Assembly: GCF_003355155.1 (NCBI RefSeq)
Contig: NZ_CP031320.1
Location: forward strand, 7,593,383 to 7,657,382
Source of the DNA: Streptomyces armeniacus
Lineage (GTDB): Bacteria > Actinomycetota > Actinomycetes > Streptomycetales > Streptomycetaceae
DNA length: 64,000 nt
Direction of reading: 5' to 3'
The notes under the pieces are model-generated. The model was not told the origin of the DNA. It worked only from the letters and a program-made list of their open reading frames with translations, and ran no database searches. Below, in pieces: positions 37,465 through 46,182 of this stretch. Position 1 is the stretch's first letter, and each line of letters starts with the position of its first letter. Made by a program: the position numbers and the translations under genes.

Positions 37465-38157
37465 TCAGTCGAGGGCGGTGACCATGTCCTCGGCCATGCG
37501 GGCGCTGGAGGCCGGGTTCTGCCCGGTGAACAGGTTGCGGTCACGCACGTTGAACTGCTGGTAGGCCGGCCCGCCCCTGTGTACGGCGCCCATCTCCCGG
37601 AGCCGGGCGGCGAGCAGCCACGGTGCGCCCTCCGCCGTACCGAACAGCTCCTCCTCCTCATCGGTGAACGCGGCCATCTCACGGTCGGCGAACAGCCACT
37701 TGCCTTCCGCGTCCACGGCGCTGAGCAGGGCGGCCGGGCCGTGGCAGACGGCTCCGATGAGCTTCCCGGCCGCGTCCGCGGCGGTCAGCAGCCGGCCGAG
37801 ATCGGCGTCCTGGTGGAGGTCCACGACCGGACCGTGGCCACCCGGGAGCACGACCGCGGCGTAGCCGTCGATGTCGACCTCGCTCAGCTTCAGCAGGGGG
37901 CCGAACTCCCGTAGCGCCTTCTCCGCGTGTGCTACGTGGCGGGCGCAGTCCGCACCGGCGACCTCCGGGTCGGCGCTGTGCTGGTCGAGCGGCTGCAGTA
38001 CGCCGCCGGGGGAGGCGAAGTCGACCGTGTGGCCGGCCTCGACGAACTTCTCGTGCGGGGCGGCCAGTTCCTCGGCCCAGTAGCCGGTCGGGTAGGCCGA
38101 GCCGTCAGTGCGCTCCCAGATGCCGGCGGCGGACATGACGATCAGGATCTTGCTCAT
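37465..38157 (-). CDS. DJ-1/PfpI (Hsp31-type) family protein
   Basis: This encodes 230 residues. The nucleophile-elbow cysteine lies in GAVCHGPAALLSA, preceded by VVLPGGHGPVVDL, the hallmark of the Hsp31/glyoxalase-III branch. Such proteins detoxify methylglyoxal or act as deglycase/chaperone. ATG 38157 follows GAGAGGA. It is divergent from the MmyB-like regulator, which is a likely controller. Confidence 0.88.
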   Translation of the reverse strand: MSKILIVMSAAGIWERTDGSAYPTGYWAEELAAPHEKFVEAGHTVDFASPGGVLQPLDQHSADPEVAGADCARHVAHAEKALREFGPLLKLSEVDIDGYAAVVLPGGHGPVVDLHQDADLGRLLTAADAAGKLIGAVCHGPAALLSAVDAEGKWLFADREMAAFTDEEEELFGTAEGAPWLLAARLREMGAVHRGGPAYQQFNVRDRNLFTGQNPASSARMAEDMVTALD

Positions 38158-38404
38158 GGGGATGCGGTTCCTCTCGATGGCGGGGCCGATGGCCGGGGTC
38201 AGCCCGCGGCGGGCGGCGCGGCCGGTGTGGTGGCATCGGCGTTGCCGTGCACGGCGAGTGAGCCGGCGGTCGGCGGCATGCATCCACCTTGGGCCGCGAT
38301 CAGCGCCGGTGGGGGCGCATATCACGCCCTGTGGAACCGCGGACCGGCGAACCTGGGACGCACAGGGCCAGCCGTAATCCGTCGCCGTCCGTGACACTGG
38401 AGGT
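38158..38404. other. divergent promoter region
   Basis: The 247 bases between the DJ-1-type and MmyB-like genes must hold both promoters. A GGAGGT lies directly in front of GTG 38405, unusually close. I see no clear palindromic operator. Confidence 0.4.
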
Positions 38405-39268
38405 GTGGCCGACAAGAATCACGAACTCGCCGATTTCCTGAAACGGGCGCGCGGGCAGGGCGACCCGGCCAGGTCCGGCCTGCCGTCAGACGGCCGTGTA
38501 CGCCGCGTTCCGGGCCTGCGCCGAGAAGAGGTGGCACGCCTGGCCGGAGTGTCGACCGACTACTACACCCGCCTCGAACAGGGCAGGAACATCATGCCCT
38601 CGCCCGCCGTGATCGAGGCGGTCGGCCGTGCCCTGGCACTGGACGAGGCGGGCAGGGCCCACCTGCGCGACCTCATCGGCGTGACCGCTGCCCCGGCCCG
38701 CAGGCACCCCGGCAGCGTCCAGCGCGTACGCCCCGGCCTCTACCAGTTGCTCGACGCCCTCGACGGCGAGCCCGCCCTCGTCCTCGGCCGCCGTACCGAG
38801 ATCCTCGCCGCCAACCGTATGGCGCGCGCCCTGTTCGCCGACTTCGAGCAGCTGCCGCCCCGCGAGCGCAATTACGCGCGCTGGATGTTCCTCGACGACG
38901 ACGCCCGCGCGCTGTTCAGGGACTGGGAGGACCAGGCACGCGCCGCCGTCGAGAGCCTGCGCCTCGACGCCGGCCGCGACCCGGACGACCAGGCCACCGC
39001 CGCCCTCATCGCCGACCTGCGGGAACACAGTCACGCGTTCGACGAATGGTGGGAGCAGCATCGCGTCCATCAGCGCACCCACGGCTCCAAGCGCCTCCGC
39101 CACCCACTCGTCGGTGAACTCACCGTCGAGTACGAGACCCTGACGCTCCCCGGAGACCCCGGCACGACCCTGTACGTCTACACAGCCGAGCCCGACTCCG
39201 CCTCGAAGCGCGCCCTCGATCTCCTCGCGAGCTGGACTCTCACCAGGTCCGCCGGACTTCAGTCCTGA
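38405..39268 (+). CDS. MmyB-like XRE-family transcriptional regulator
   Basis: This encodes 287 residues. The N-terminal HTH (VRRVPGLRREEVARLAGVST then DYYTRLEQGR) and C-terminal MmyB-like ligand domain (residues about 110-280, with RNYARWMFLDDDARALF) define a large Streptomyces family that generally represses a divergent oxidoreductase or similar gene. The DJ-1-type gene is divergent. Its last 29 bases overlap the end of the convergent VanZ-RDD gene. Confidence 0.92.
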   Translation: MADKNHELADFLKRARGQGDPARSGLPSDGRVRRVPGLRREEVARLAGVSTDYYTRLEQGRNIMPSPAVIEAVGRALALDEAGRAHLRDLIGVTAAPARRHPGSVQRVRPGLYQLLDALDGEPALVLGRRTEILAANRMARALFADFEQLPPRERNYARWMFLDDDARALFRDWEDQARAAVESLRLDAGRDPDDQATAALIADLREHSHAFDEWWEQHRVHQRTHGSKRLRHPLVGELTVEYETLTLPGDPGTTLYVYTAEPDSASKRALDLLASWTLTRSAGLQS

Positions 39269-40655
39269 CGGAGCCCGCCGCCGCGTGCGGTCCGGGGTCG
39301 GTGCGTGGCCGCTCCGGGGCGGCGGTCTCCGGCCCGTGAGCGGCCTCCGGCCTGCGAGCGGTCTCCGGCCTGCGAGCGGCCTCCGGCCCGCGAGGGGTCC
39401 CCGGCCCGCGAGGGGTCGGCGTGCCGCCGCGGGCACGCGTGTGCGGCAGGGCCACGTTCCGTACGCCCGACAGGATGTCGTGCAGGGCAAGCCCCTGCGA
39501 GTGCCGGTGTACGGCCCACGCGTACGCCGCCACGAGCGCGGGACCGGCGGCCAGGGCGAGGAGCAGCAGGAGGCCGCCGACCGGGTCGTCCGCCAGGGTG
39601 TAGGTGAGGCCCTCGTAGCCGATGCGGCTCGCGCCCTCGACCGCCTGGCCCGTGTCGCCCTCGACGGCGACCTCTACCGCGCCCGCCGCCCCCTCGGGGA
39701 AGAACGTCAGGAACAGCACGGCCGCGAACCAGATGACCAGCTGCGGCAGTCCGAGCACGGCCGCCCGCAGCGTGAGCCCGGCGAGGCGCGGCCGTCCGCC
39801 GTCCGCCGTCGTGACCAGGCGGAGCAGCAGGGCGTGCTTGCCCGGGGTCGCCCCCGTACGCCAGGGCACGAGCACGTACCAGAACGCGAACGCCGCCGGC
39901 GGAGCCCACACCACCCCCTCCGTGCCGAGCACGAAGGGAGCCATGACCGCGAGCACGGCGGTCAGCAGCGCCACCCCCGTCATGTCCAGCAGCAGCGCGA
40001 TCAGCCGCCGCCCGAAGGGGACCTTGCCGGGTACGAGCGCGCGGTCGTCGAGTGTCTCCAGATCGGGCAGCGCCCGCGCCAACGGCCCCGCGGCGGCCCA
40101 GCCGAGGGCGGCGCCCGCCGTGTTGACGAGGAGGTCGTCCACGGCGAAGAGGCGGTACGGGCACGTGTACAGGCCCCACAGCCCGGTGTACTGGGTCAGC
40201 TCGAAGAAGAGGGAGCACGCGGCCCCGGCCGCGACGGCGGCGGGCAGGCTCCGGCGGAAGTAGAACCGTACGAAGACACCGAGCGGCAGCAGCAGGACGA
40301 GGTTGAACGCGGTCTGCCACACGGCGGAGTTGTGCAGCACGAGCGCGTCGAGGGTGACGCGGTGACCGGCCTCCTTCCAGACGTCGGCGACGGCCACACC
40401 CGGCGTCAACTGCGGCTCGGCGAACGTCGGGTACTTCGCGCACACGTCCACGGCGCGGGACGGCAGCGGCACGACCGTCATGCAGAAGGCGGACAGCGCG
40501 TAGTACGCGCCGCCGTACAGCGACAGCACCCGCCAGCGGGTCATGATGCCGTGCCGCCGGTAGAGGGCGATTGCCGTCGGTACGAAGGTCAGCAGCGCGA
40601 GCACCGGGAAGAGGACCGCCGCCGTACGCATCGACAGCAGATACGTCTCGGTCAT
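39240..40655 (-). CDS. VanZ-RDD fusion membrane protein
   Basis: This encodes 471 residues. Residues about 1-190 form a VanZ-like membrane domain (NLVLLLPLGVFVRFYF, ELTQYTGLWGLY, VDDLLVNTAGAALGW); residues about 215-400 form an RDD domain (FGRRLIALLLDMTG, WRTGATPGKHALLL). The tail is a repeat-rich disordered region (RRPETARRPEA). VanZ proteins can lower glycopeptide binding; the fusion's role is unknown. The ATG lies 11 bases beyond the palindromic operator, with a TATAGT -10-like box in it. Confidence 0.82.
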   Translation of the reverse strand: MTETYLLSMRTAAVLFPVLALLTFVPTAIALYRRHGIMTRWRVLSLYGGAYYALSAFCMTVVPLPSRAVDVCAKYPTFAEPQLTPGVAVADVWKEAGHRVTLDALVLHNSAVWQTAFNLVLLLPLGVFVRFYFRRSLPAAVAAGAACSLFFELTQYTGLWGLYTCPYRLFAVDDLLVNTAGAALGWAAAGPLARALPDLETLDDRALVPGKVPFGRRLIALLLDMTGVALLTAVLAVMAPFVLGTEGVVWAPPAAFAFWYVLVPWRTGATPGKHALLLRLVTTADGGRPRLAGLTLRAAVLGLPQLVIWFAAVLFLTFFPEGAAGAVEVAVEGDTGQAVEGASRIGYEGLTYTLADDPVGGLLLLLALAAGPALVAAYAWAVHRHSQGLALHDILSGVRNVALPHTRARGGTPTPRGPGTPRGPEAARRPETARRPEAAHGPETAAPERPRTDPGPHAAAGSVRTEVRRTW

Positions 40656-40665
40656 GCGGCGTCAC

Positions 40666-40695
40666 TATACACGGCGTGTATACAGGGGGTGTATA
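40666..40695 (-). promoter_or_regulatory. palindromic operator TATACAC-N3-GTGTATA with a third half-site
   Basis: TATACAC (40666-40672), GGC, GTGTATA (40676-40682) form a perfect palindrome; another GTGTATA sits at 40689-40695, 13 bases away. On the minus strand the palindrome contains TATAGT 11-20 bases before ATG 40655, so a repressor bound here would block the VanZ-RDD promoter. The pattern suits a GntR- or similar dimer regulator, which is not identifiable in the window. Confidence 0.65.
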
Positions 40696-40909
40696 GAACG
40701 CGCTGCGCTGACGGGCGCGCGTACCCGGATCGCTGCGACGCCAGCCGCCCCGGGGTGAGCCTCGGTCGGGCGCCCGCGGCCGAACTGGCGCTGTTCGCGC
40801 AGTCGTACGACCGCCTGCTGGGGGCCGGAGACCGCTGCGGCGGTACGGGACGCACGGCCGCCCGTCAACGCGCACCTCGGCCACGGCTCGGCTGGTGCGT
40901 GCCGTACGT

Positions 40910-41473
40910 CTAGCGCGCCACGCGGTGGCGGAGGTAGACGAACCTCGAGCTGAAGGTGCGGGTCTCGACGAGTTCGAGGTCCACCCGGCGCTCGTGTCGG
41001 GGGAAGAACGGAATGCCGCCGCCGACCAGCACCGGGTAGACCATGGCCCGGTACTCGTCGATCAGTCCCGACGCGGCCGCCTCGGCGGCGAGCGTCGCGC
41101 CGCCGATCGCGATTTCGCCGTCGCCCGGCTCGGCTCGCAGCCGTTCGATCTCCTCGGCCAGGCTCCCGGCGGCCAGGCGGGCGTTGCCCTGCACCTCCGA
41201 CAGCGTGGTGGAGAACACCACCTTGGGAAGCGGATTCCAGAGCGCGGCGAACTCGAGCTCCGCGTCGCCGAGCGAGGGGTCCTGGTCGGCGGTCTCCCAG
41301 TACAGCATCGTCTCGTACAGCCGTCGGCCCAGCAGGTGGACGCCGAGCTGCCGGGTGTCCTCGATCCAGAAGCGGAAGACGTCCTCGTCGGGTGCCGACC
41401 AGTCGAAGCTGCCGTCCGGTCCGACGATGTAGCCGTCCAGTGAGACGTTCATCGAATAGGTCACGCTGCGCAT
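40910..41473 (-). CDS. dihydrofolate-reductase-like (RibD C-terminal domain) protein
   Basis: This encodes 187 residues. MNVSLDGYIVGPDGSFDW, LLGRRLYETMLYW, EIAIGGATLAAE and MVYPVLVGGGIPFF are the landmarks of the RibD_C/DHFR-like family, NADPH-dependent reductases of unknown substrate. The ATG follows a GGAGGA site. It is isolated from neighbours by about 250 and 340 bases of non-coding DNA. Confidence 0.9.
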   Translation of the reverse strand: MRSVTYSMNVSLDGYIVGPDGSFDWSAPDEDVFRFWIEDTRQLGVHLLGRRLYETMLYWETADQDPSLGDAELEFAALWNPLPKVVFSTTLSEVQGNARLAAGSLAEEIERLRAEPGDGEIAIGGATLAAEAAASGLIDEYRAMVYPVLVGGGIPFFPRHERRVDLELVETRTFSSRFVYLRHRVAR

Positions 41474-41816
41474 GAGAAGTCCTCCTCGGCTCCTCGGTGA
41501 CGGGTTCGACAGTACGACTGCCGGACGCCGCAGGACTCATCGCTCCGCGGTCTGCCGATCCAGTGCCGTGCGCACGGCGGCGTCAGGGTGACGAACACGT
41601 TCCGCGGCTCGGTGCCCGCGTACTCCTGGGCGAGCTCCGCGATCCGCCGGTGCAGGGCCCGCCCCGACCCTTTTCCGTCACGTTCCGTGACCGTGTGCCG
41701 GGGCGTCGGGAGTGCTCTGCTGATCGAACGGATATTCGAGTTCTGGTCTATGGTGAGAGGAGGAAGACGGACGGACCGGAACGGTCAGGGGGTGGCCGAG
41801 TGGCGAGGAGCAGCGG
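41474..41816. other. intergenic region with LexA-type box and a possible gene remnant
   Basis: A minus-strand frame near 41583-41663 reads RALHRRIAELAQEYAGTEPR and may be part of an old gene; I cannot assign it. The LexA-type box lies at 41724-41739. No complete gene is present. Confidence 0.4.
41724..41739 (+). promoter_or_regulatory. LexA/SOS-type box upstream of the dnaE2-like fragment
   Basis: TCGAAC-GGAT-ATTCGA matches the actinobacterial SOS box TCGAAC-N4-GTTCGA at 11 of 12 positions. It ends 77 bases before ATG 41817. In mycobacteria dnaE2 is under LexA control, so position and target agree. Confidence 0.55.
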
Positions 41817-42521
41817 ATGGGTGGCTTTACACATCTGCACGTCACCTCCGGGTTTTCGATGCGCTACGGCGCTTCGCCCCCTGATCTGCTGGCGCAGCGG
41901 GCGGCCGAGCGCGGGATGGACGCGGTCGCGCTGACCGACCGGGACACCCTCGCCGGAGCGGTGCGGTTCGCGAAGGCGACCGCGCGGGCCGGTGTGCGCC
42001 CTCTGTACGGAGTGGAGTTGGCCGTGGGGGAGCGGGCGGAGGCGCGGAGCGCCGTACGGCGCCGCCGTACGCCCGTGAGGGGCGGTGCGTTTGTCGACGA
42101 GTCGGCACAGCGCGCCGTCTTCCTGGCGCGGGACGGCGCCGCCGGGTGGGCGGAGCTGTGCCGCCTGGTGACCGCCGCCCACGCCGACCCGGCGCACGCG
42201 CACCCGGTCCACGCCGACCCGACGCACACGCACCCGGCGCACGCCCACCCGGCCCATGCCGACCCGGCGCACGCCGACCCCGTACGCGCACCCGCCGCCA
42301 CCGGTGCCCCCGCGCCGCACGCCCACCCTGCCCGACGGGACTTGCACCCCGGCCTTCGGCGTGCGCTGGAGCTAGGGAGCAGCGACAGCCCCCGGCCCTC
42401 GCCCGCGGGCCCGCCCGCCGGGCCCCGTCCACCGGGTCCGGCGCGCGGCGCGTGCGCCGCCCGGCACGCCGCGTGCGACGACCGTGCGGGCACGGCGTAC
42501 GCTCGTATGACCCCTGCTTGA
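41817..42521 (+). pseudogene. DnaE2-like DNA polymerase III alpha fragment (PHP domain start only)
   Basis: Residues 1-118 match the N-terminal PHP region of DnaE/DnaE2 polymerases: FTHLHVTSGFSMRYGA, MDAVALTDRDTLAG and AGVRPLYGVELAV. Full DnaE2 is above 1000 residues. From about residue 122 the frame becomes a low-complexity HADPAHAHP repeat and then unrelated Pro/Ala-rich sequence. The palm, thumb and fingers are missing. A good ribosome site (GAGGAG) precedes the ATG. It could still make a stub, but polymerase function is excluded. Confidence 0.7.
42181..42293 (+). repeat. tandem 15-base repeats in the dnaE2-like fragment
   Basis: Imperfect copies of GCGCACGCCGACCCG and close variants encode the HADPAH/HAHPAH repeats. 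They mark the point where the PHP domain is lost, suggesting slippage or a join after disruption. Confidence 0.7.
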
Positions 42522-42824
42522 CCAGCACTTGACCATCCGAGGGCCGGAACTCGGCCTCGTTCGCCGCCTGTTGCCGCCCGGTGTTCCACAATGGGCCACA
42601 ATCGGACGACTCGGTTATCCGTCCTGTACGAGTGCGTGGGGCTTCAGGAGGGAAAAACGGAAGACAAGGGACAAGCGTCGCAAGGAGTTTCCCCCCACAC
42701 GGGTTCGAAGGCCCTGACTTCGTGACAAGATCCAGCCGTTGAGTCGCTGTTTCCTCACCCCTGCCGCCCCGGGGTCAGTAACCTCGGACCCGACCGGCAA
42801 GCCGATGAAAAGCTGGAGACCTTG
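42522..42824. other. non-coding region before the DUF574 methyltransferase
   Basis: No credible gene is present. The direct repeat CCACAATGGG/CCACAATCGG lies at 42586-42606. A GGAG follows at 42816. The region should contain the promoter of the 42825-45814 pair; I cannot place it. Confidence 0.4.
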
Positions 42825-43646
42825 ATGGAACGTCCCGCCTGGGCCCCACAGGGCATAGATCTGACCGTTCCGAGTGTGTCGCGCATCTACGACTACTACC
42901 TCGGCGGGTCGCACAACTTCGAGGTCGACCGCGAGGCCGGACGGAAGGCGATCGAGGGCTGGCCGGGACTCCCCAAGATCATGCAGGCGAACCGTGCCTT
43001 CATGCGGCGCGCCATCGACTACGCGGTGGGTGAGGGCGTCACCCAGTTCCTCGACATCGGCTCCGGCATACCGACGTTCGGCAACGTACACGAGGTCGCG
43101 CTCGCCGCCACCCCGGACGCCCGCGTCGTCTACGTCGACAACGACCCGGTCGCCGTCGCCCACAGCCAGGCCGTCCTGCAGGACTGCGAGCAGGCGGACG
43201 TCGTCTCCGCGGACTTCCGCTCCCCGCAGGACGTGCTGCTGAGCGTTGAGGTCGAACGGCTGCTGGACCTCGAGAAGCCGGTCGCCCTGATGCTGGTCGC
43301 GCTGCTGCACTTCATCGAGGACAAGGACGACCCGTGGAAGACGGTCGGCGAGTTCGTCGACGCACTTGCCCCGGGCAGTCTCGTCGTGCTGACGCACGCC
43401 GGTGAGGGCGAGACCCGCAAGCCCGCGGGCGCGGAGGAGACCGTGAACGTCTACCGCAACATCGGCTCCCCGCTGCTGCTGCGCTCGCGCGACGAGGTGC
43501 TGCGGTTCTTCGACGGCTGCGAACTGGTCGAGCCCGGCCTGGTCTCGATGCCCCGCTGGCGCCCCGACAGTCCGCCCGAGCAGGAGGAGCCGGTGACGTT
43601 CCACGGGTACGCAGGTGTGGGCCGCAAGTCGGGACTCACCGGGTGA
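42825..43646 (+). CDS. DUF574 SAM-dependent methyltransferase
   Basis: This encodes 273 residues. VSRIYDYYLGGSHNFEVDR is the DUF574 N-terminal hallmark; the SAM site reads FLDIGSGIPTFGNVHEVA near residue 75, with acidic loop VVYVDNDPVAVAH. Family members are abundant in Streptomyces and have no settled substrate. ATG 42825 follows GGAG at normal distance. Its stop overlaps the start of the c-di-GMP gene (GTGA), so the two are translationally coupled. Confidence 0.9.
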   Translation: MERPAWAPQGIDLTVPSVSRIYDYYLGGSHNFEVDREAGRKAIEGWPGLPKIMQANRAFMRRAIDYAVGEGVTQFLDIGSGIPTFGNVHEVALAATPDARVVYVDNDPVAVAHSQAVLQDCEQADVVSADFRSPQDVLLSVEVERLLDLEKPVALMLVALLHFIEDKDDPWKTVGEFVDALAPGSLVVLTHAGEGETRKPAGAEETVNVYRNIGSPLLLRSRDEVLRFFDGCELVEPGLVSMPRWRPDSPPEQEEPVTFHGYAGVGRKSGLTG

Positions 43647-45814
43647 ACTCCGCCGCGCAGGACCTGAAGGGAGCCGCAAGAGACGGGCTCCGGCGCTTCG
43701 CGACGATCTGGAGTCGCGCGGTCTATCCGGTGACCGCGACGTCCATGACCCGCGCGGAGTTCGAGGACCACCTCCACCCGCTGGCCGAACTCCTCGGCGA
43801 CGCCCTGCACTCGCACCCCTTCTCGCCCGCGGCCGGACGCGAGGTCGGCGAGGCGCTGGTGGCCGCGCACTGCACCGACCCGGAGGCGCTGCCGCAGATC
43901 CTCGGGGTCGTGGAGTCGTATCTCGTGCTGTACAGCACGGAGTCCGACCCGCTGCCGGTCGACGAGGGCCGCGCCCGCTGCTCACGCCTCCAGCACGCGA
44001 TCGCGGCGGGCTTCTCGCGCGCGCTGCGCGAGCGTACGCGGTCCGAGCAGGAGGCGCTGTCGCGCGCCGCGCTGGCCGCGCAGACCGCCGTGGAGGAGGC
44101 GCTGCACACGAGCGAGACGCGGTTCCGCGCCGTGTTCAAGGACGCCACCATCGGCATAGGCATCGCCGACATGGACGGCCGGATACGGGACGTGAACGGC
44201 GCGCTGGCGCGGATGTTCGGCCGCTCCGAGGACGAGCTGCGGCGGCGCAGCGTCAACGACTGGGTGCACCCGGGCGACGCGCCGGAGGTGTGGCGCATGC
44301 ACCGCGAGCTGGTCCGCGGCGAACGCGACCACTTCCGGGTGGAGAAGCCGTACCCGCGCCCCGACGGCACCGTCCTGTGGACGAACCTCACGGTGTCGCT
44401 GCTGCGTGGCGCGGAGGGCGAACCGCGTTACCAGCTGGCTCTGATGGAGGACATCACCGAGCGCCGGCTGCTGCATCTGCGGCTGCGCTACGAGGCCACC
44501 CACGACGAACTCACCGGACTGCCCAACCGCACCCTGTTCGCCGAGCGCCTGGAGCGGGTGCTGGCGGCGGGCGAGGGCAGCGGCCGGTTCGGCCTCTGCT
44601 ACCTCGACATCGACGGCTTCAAGGCCGTCAACGACAGTCTCGGGCACGCCGTCGGCGACCAGTTGCTGATCTCGGTGGCCGAACGGCTCCAGTCCTGCGC
44701 CACCTCCCCCGACCATCTCGTGGCGCGCATAGGCGGCGACGAGTTCGTGGCGCTGATCACCGACCCGTCGGGCCGTGACGAGGTCACCGAGCTGGCCCGG
44801 CAGGCGCTCGCCGCGCTGGCGACGCCCATCACGATCGACGGCCGCGAGCTGTCCGTACGGGCGAGCATCGGCATCGTCGAGGGCCCCAGCGGCGAGCTGG
44901 GCCCGGCGGAGGTGATGCGCAGCGCGGACATCACCATGTACCGGGCGAAGGACGGCGGCGGCAACCGCTACGAGCTGGCCGACCCGGACTCCGACGCCCG
45001 CGCCATAGACCGGCACAGCCTCACCAACCACCTGCCGGGCGCGCTGGAGCGGGACGAGTTCTTCCTCGAGTACCAGCCGCTGATCCGGATGAGCGACGGC
45101 CGCGTGGACGGCGCCGAGGCGCTGGTCCGGTGGCGGCACCCGGTACACGGGCGGCTCGGCCCGGACCGCTTCATCCCGCTCGCCGAGCACACCGGGCTGA
45201 TAGTGCCGCTCGGCCGCTGGGTGCTGGAGCAGGCCGTGGAGCAGGCGCGGCGCTGGCAGCGGGAGCTCAAGGAGGCGGGCATCGAGCGGTCCCTCAAGGA
45301 ACCGCTGCGGGTGAACGTCAACCTGTCCCCGCGCCAGCTGCACCACCCCGACCTCGTACCGGACACGGTCGCCGTCCTGGAGGCCGCGGGCGTCTCGCCC
45401 GACTCGCTGTGCCTGGAAGTGACGGAGAGCGCCCTCATAGGAGCCGACGAGGACGAGCTCAAGCCGCTGCGGCAGCTCGCCGAGCTGGGCGTGGACATCG
45501 CGCTGGACGACTTCGGCACCGGCTACTCGAACCTGGCCAACCTCCGCCGGCTGCCCGCCACGACGCTCAAGCTGGACCGTTCCTTCACCCAGGGGCTGCA
45601 ACGGCACCCGGCCGACCCGGTGGACGTGACGTTCGTCGGCGGGATCATCTCGCTGGCGCACGCGCTCGGGCTGCGCGTGACGGTCGAGGGCGTGGAGACT
45701 GAGGCGCAGGCGCACCAGTTGCGGCAGCTGGACTGCGACACGGCACAGGGCTGGTACTACGCGCGGCCCGCGGCCCCGAAGGACATCCCGGCCTGCTGGG
45801 CGGACTCGGCCTGA
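43643..45814 (+). CDS. PAS-GGDEF-EAL cyclic-di-GMP turnover protein
   Basis: This 723-residue cytoplasmic protein has an N-terminal helical region (1-155), a PAS/PAC module (about 160-275), a GGDEF domain with intact RIGGDEFVAL near residue 373 and an EAL domain with DGAEALVRW near 490, DDFGTGYSNL and EGVET. Both cyclase and phosphodiesterase motifs look complete. The arrangement is like Streptomyces RmdA/CdgA-type regulators that influence development through BldD. GTG 43643 overlaps the methyltransferase stop. Confidence 0.92.
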   Translation: MNSAAQDLKGAARDGLRRFATIWSRAVYPVTATSMTRAEFEDHLHPLAELLGDALHSHPFSPAAGREVGEALVAAHCTDPEALPQILGVVESYLVLYSTESDPLPVDEGRARCSRLQHAIAAGFSRALRERTRSEQEALSRAALAAQTAVEEALHTSETRFRAVFKDATIGIGIADMDGRIRDVNGALARMFGRSEDELRRRSVNDWVHPGDAPEVWRMHRELVRGERDHFRVEKPYPRPDGTVLWTNLTVSLLRGAEGEPRYQLALMEDITERRLLHLRLRYEATHDELTGLPNRTLFAERLERVLAAGEGSGRFGLCYLDIDGFKAVNDSLGHAVGDQLLISVAERLQSCATSPDHLVARIGGDEFVALITDPSGRDEVTELARQALAALATPITIDGRELSVRASIGIVEGPSGELGPAEVMRSADITMYRAKDGGGNRYELADPDSDARAIDRHSLTNHLPGALERDEFFLEYQPLIRMSDGRVDGAEALVRWRHPVHGRLGPDRFIPLAEHTGLIVPLGRWVLEQAVEQARRWQRELKEAGIERSLKEPLRVNVNLSPRQLHHPDLVPDTVAVLEAAGVSPDSLCLEVTESALIGADEDELKPLRQLAELGVDIALDDFGTGYSNLANLRRLPATTLKLDRSFTQGLQRHPADPVDVTFVGGIISLAHALGLRVTVEGVETEAQAHQLRQLDCDTAQGWYYARPAAPKDIPACWADSA

Positions 45815-45817
45815 GCC

Positions 45818-46098
45818 ACCACATCAAGCCCGTCCGGCGCCTCGGCCCGCGACCAGCTGTCGCTGGGGACGGGCCCGCACCACATCAGGGCTGTCCGGCG
45901 CGCCTGGAAGCAAGCCCGCACCACATCAAGCCCGTCCGGCGATTGAGGACGGACCCCCGCCCGTTCCCGGGCCCGCGCCTGCGTACGAAGCAGTGACCCG
46001 CCACCGGCGGCTGCCCCCACGGCCGTGGCTGAGGGCCGTCCTCAATTGCCGGACGGGCTGATTTGCCTGAGGTCTCCCCCAAGCGCCGGACGGGCTGG
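45818..46098. repeat. MITE-like dispersed element, copy 2 (multiple arms)
   Basis: Three forward arms with CACATCAAGCCCGTCCGGCG or close variants (near 45818, 45877 and 45918) face two complementary arms (near 46035 and 46081). The arms match those at 21071-21207 and 60143-60274; the interior is only partly similar. It looks like several partial insertions. Confidence 0.7.
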
Positions 46099-46145
46099 AC
46101 TGTGCGCAGCTCGGGACGGACGCGGCCGGGGCCGGGAAACCGGGC

Positions 46146-46168
46146 TTGACTTGAAGCTCGCTTCAAGT
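46146..46168 (+). promoter_or_regulatory. MerR-type operator and -35 box before the split transketolase
   Basis: TTGACT (46146-46151) overlaps a perfect palindrome ACTTGAAGC-TC-GCTTCAAGT (46149-46168). MerR-family activators bind such palindromes between -35 and -10. No good -10 is visible at 19 bases spacing, and the start codon is close (46183), so the transcript would be short-leadered or leaderless. Confidence 0.6.
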
Positions 46169-46182
46169 TGCACGCTGTCGGC

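Larger units (their letters stand above)
45815..46182. other. intergenic region with dispersed repeats and transketolase promoter
   Basis: The first 285 bases are taken by the repeat array at 45818-46098. The remaining part holds the MerR-type palindrome at 46149-46168 immediately before ATG 46183. No gene is present. Confidence 0.6.

Noticed and set aside
40739-40912. Plus-strand frame (RPGVSLGRAPAAELALFAQ)
   Set aside because: No start codon with ribosome site and no family match; at best a decayed fragment.
41583-41663. Possible gene remnant reading RALHRRIAELAQEYAGTEPR on the minus strand
   Set aside because: Too short and no convincing family; could be tautomerase-like but this is a guess.
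42529-42717. 62-residue frame before the DUF574 gene
   Set aside because: No ribosome site, basic low-complexity composition; probably chance.
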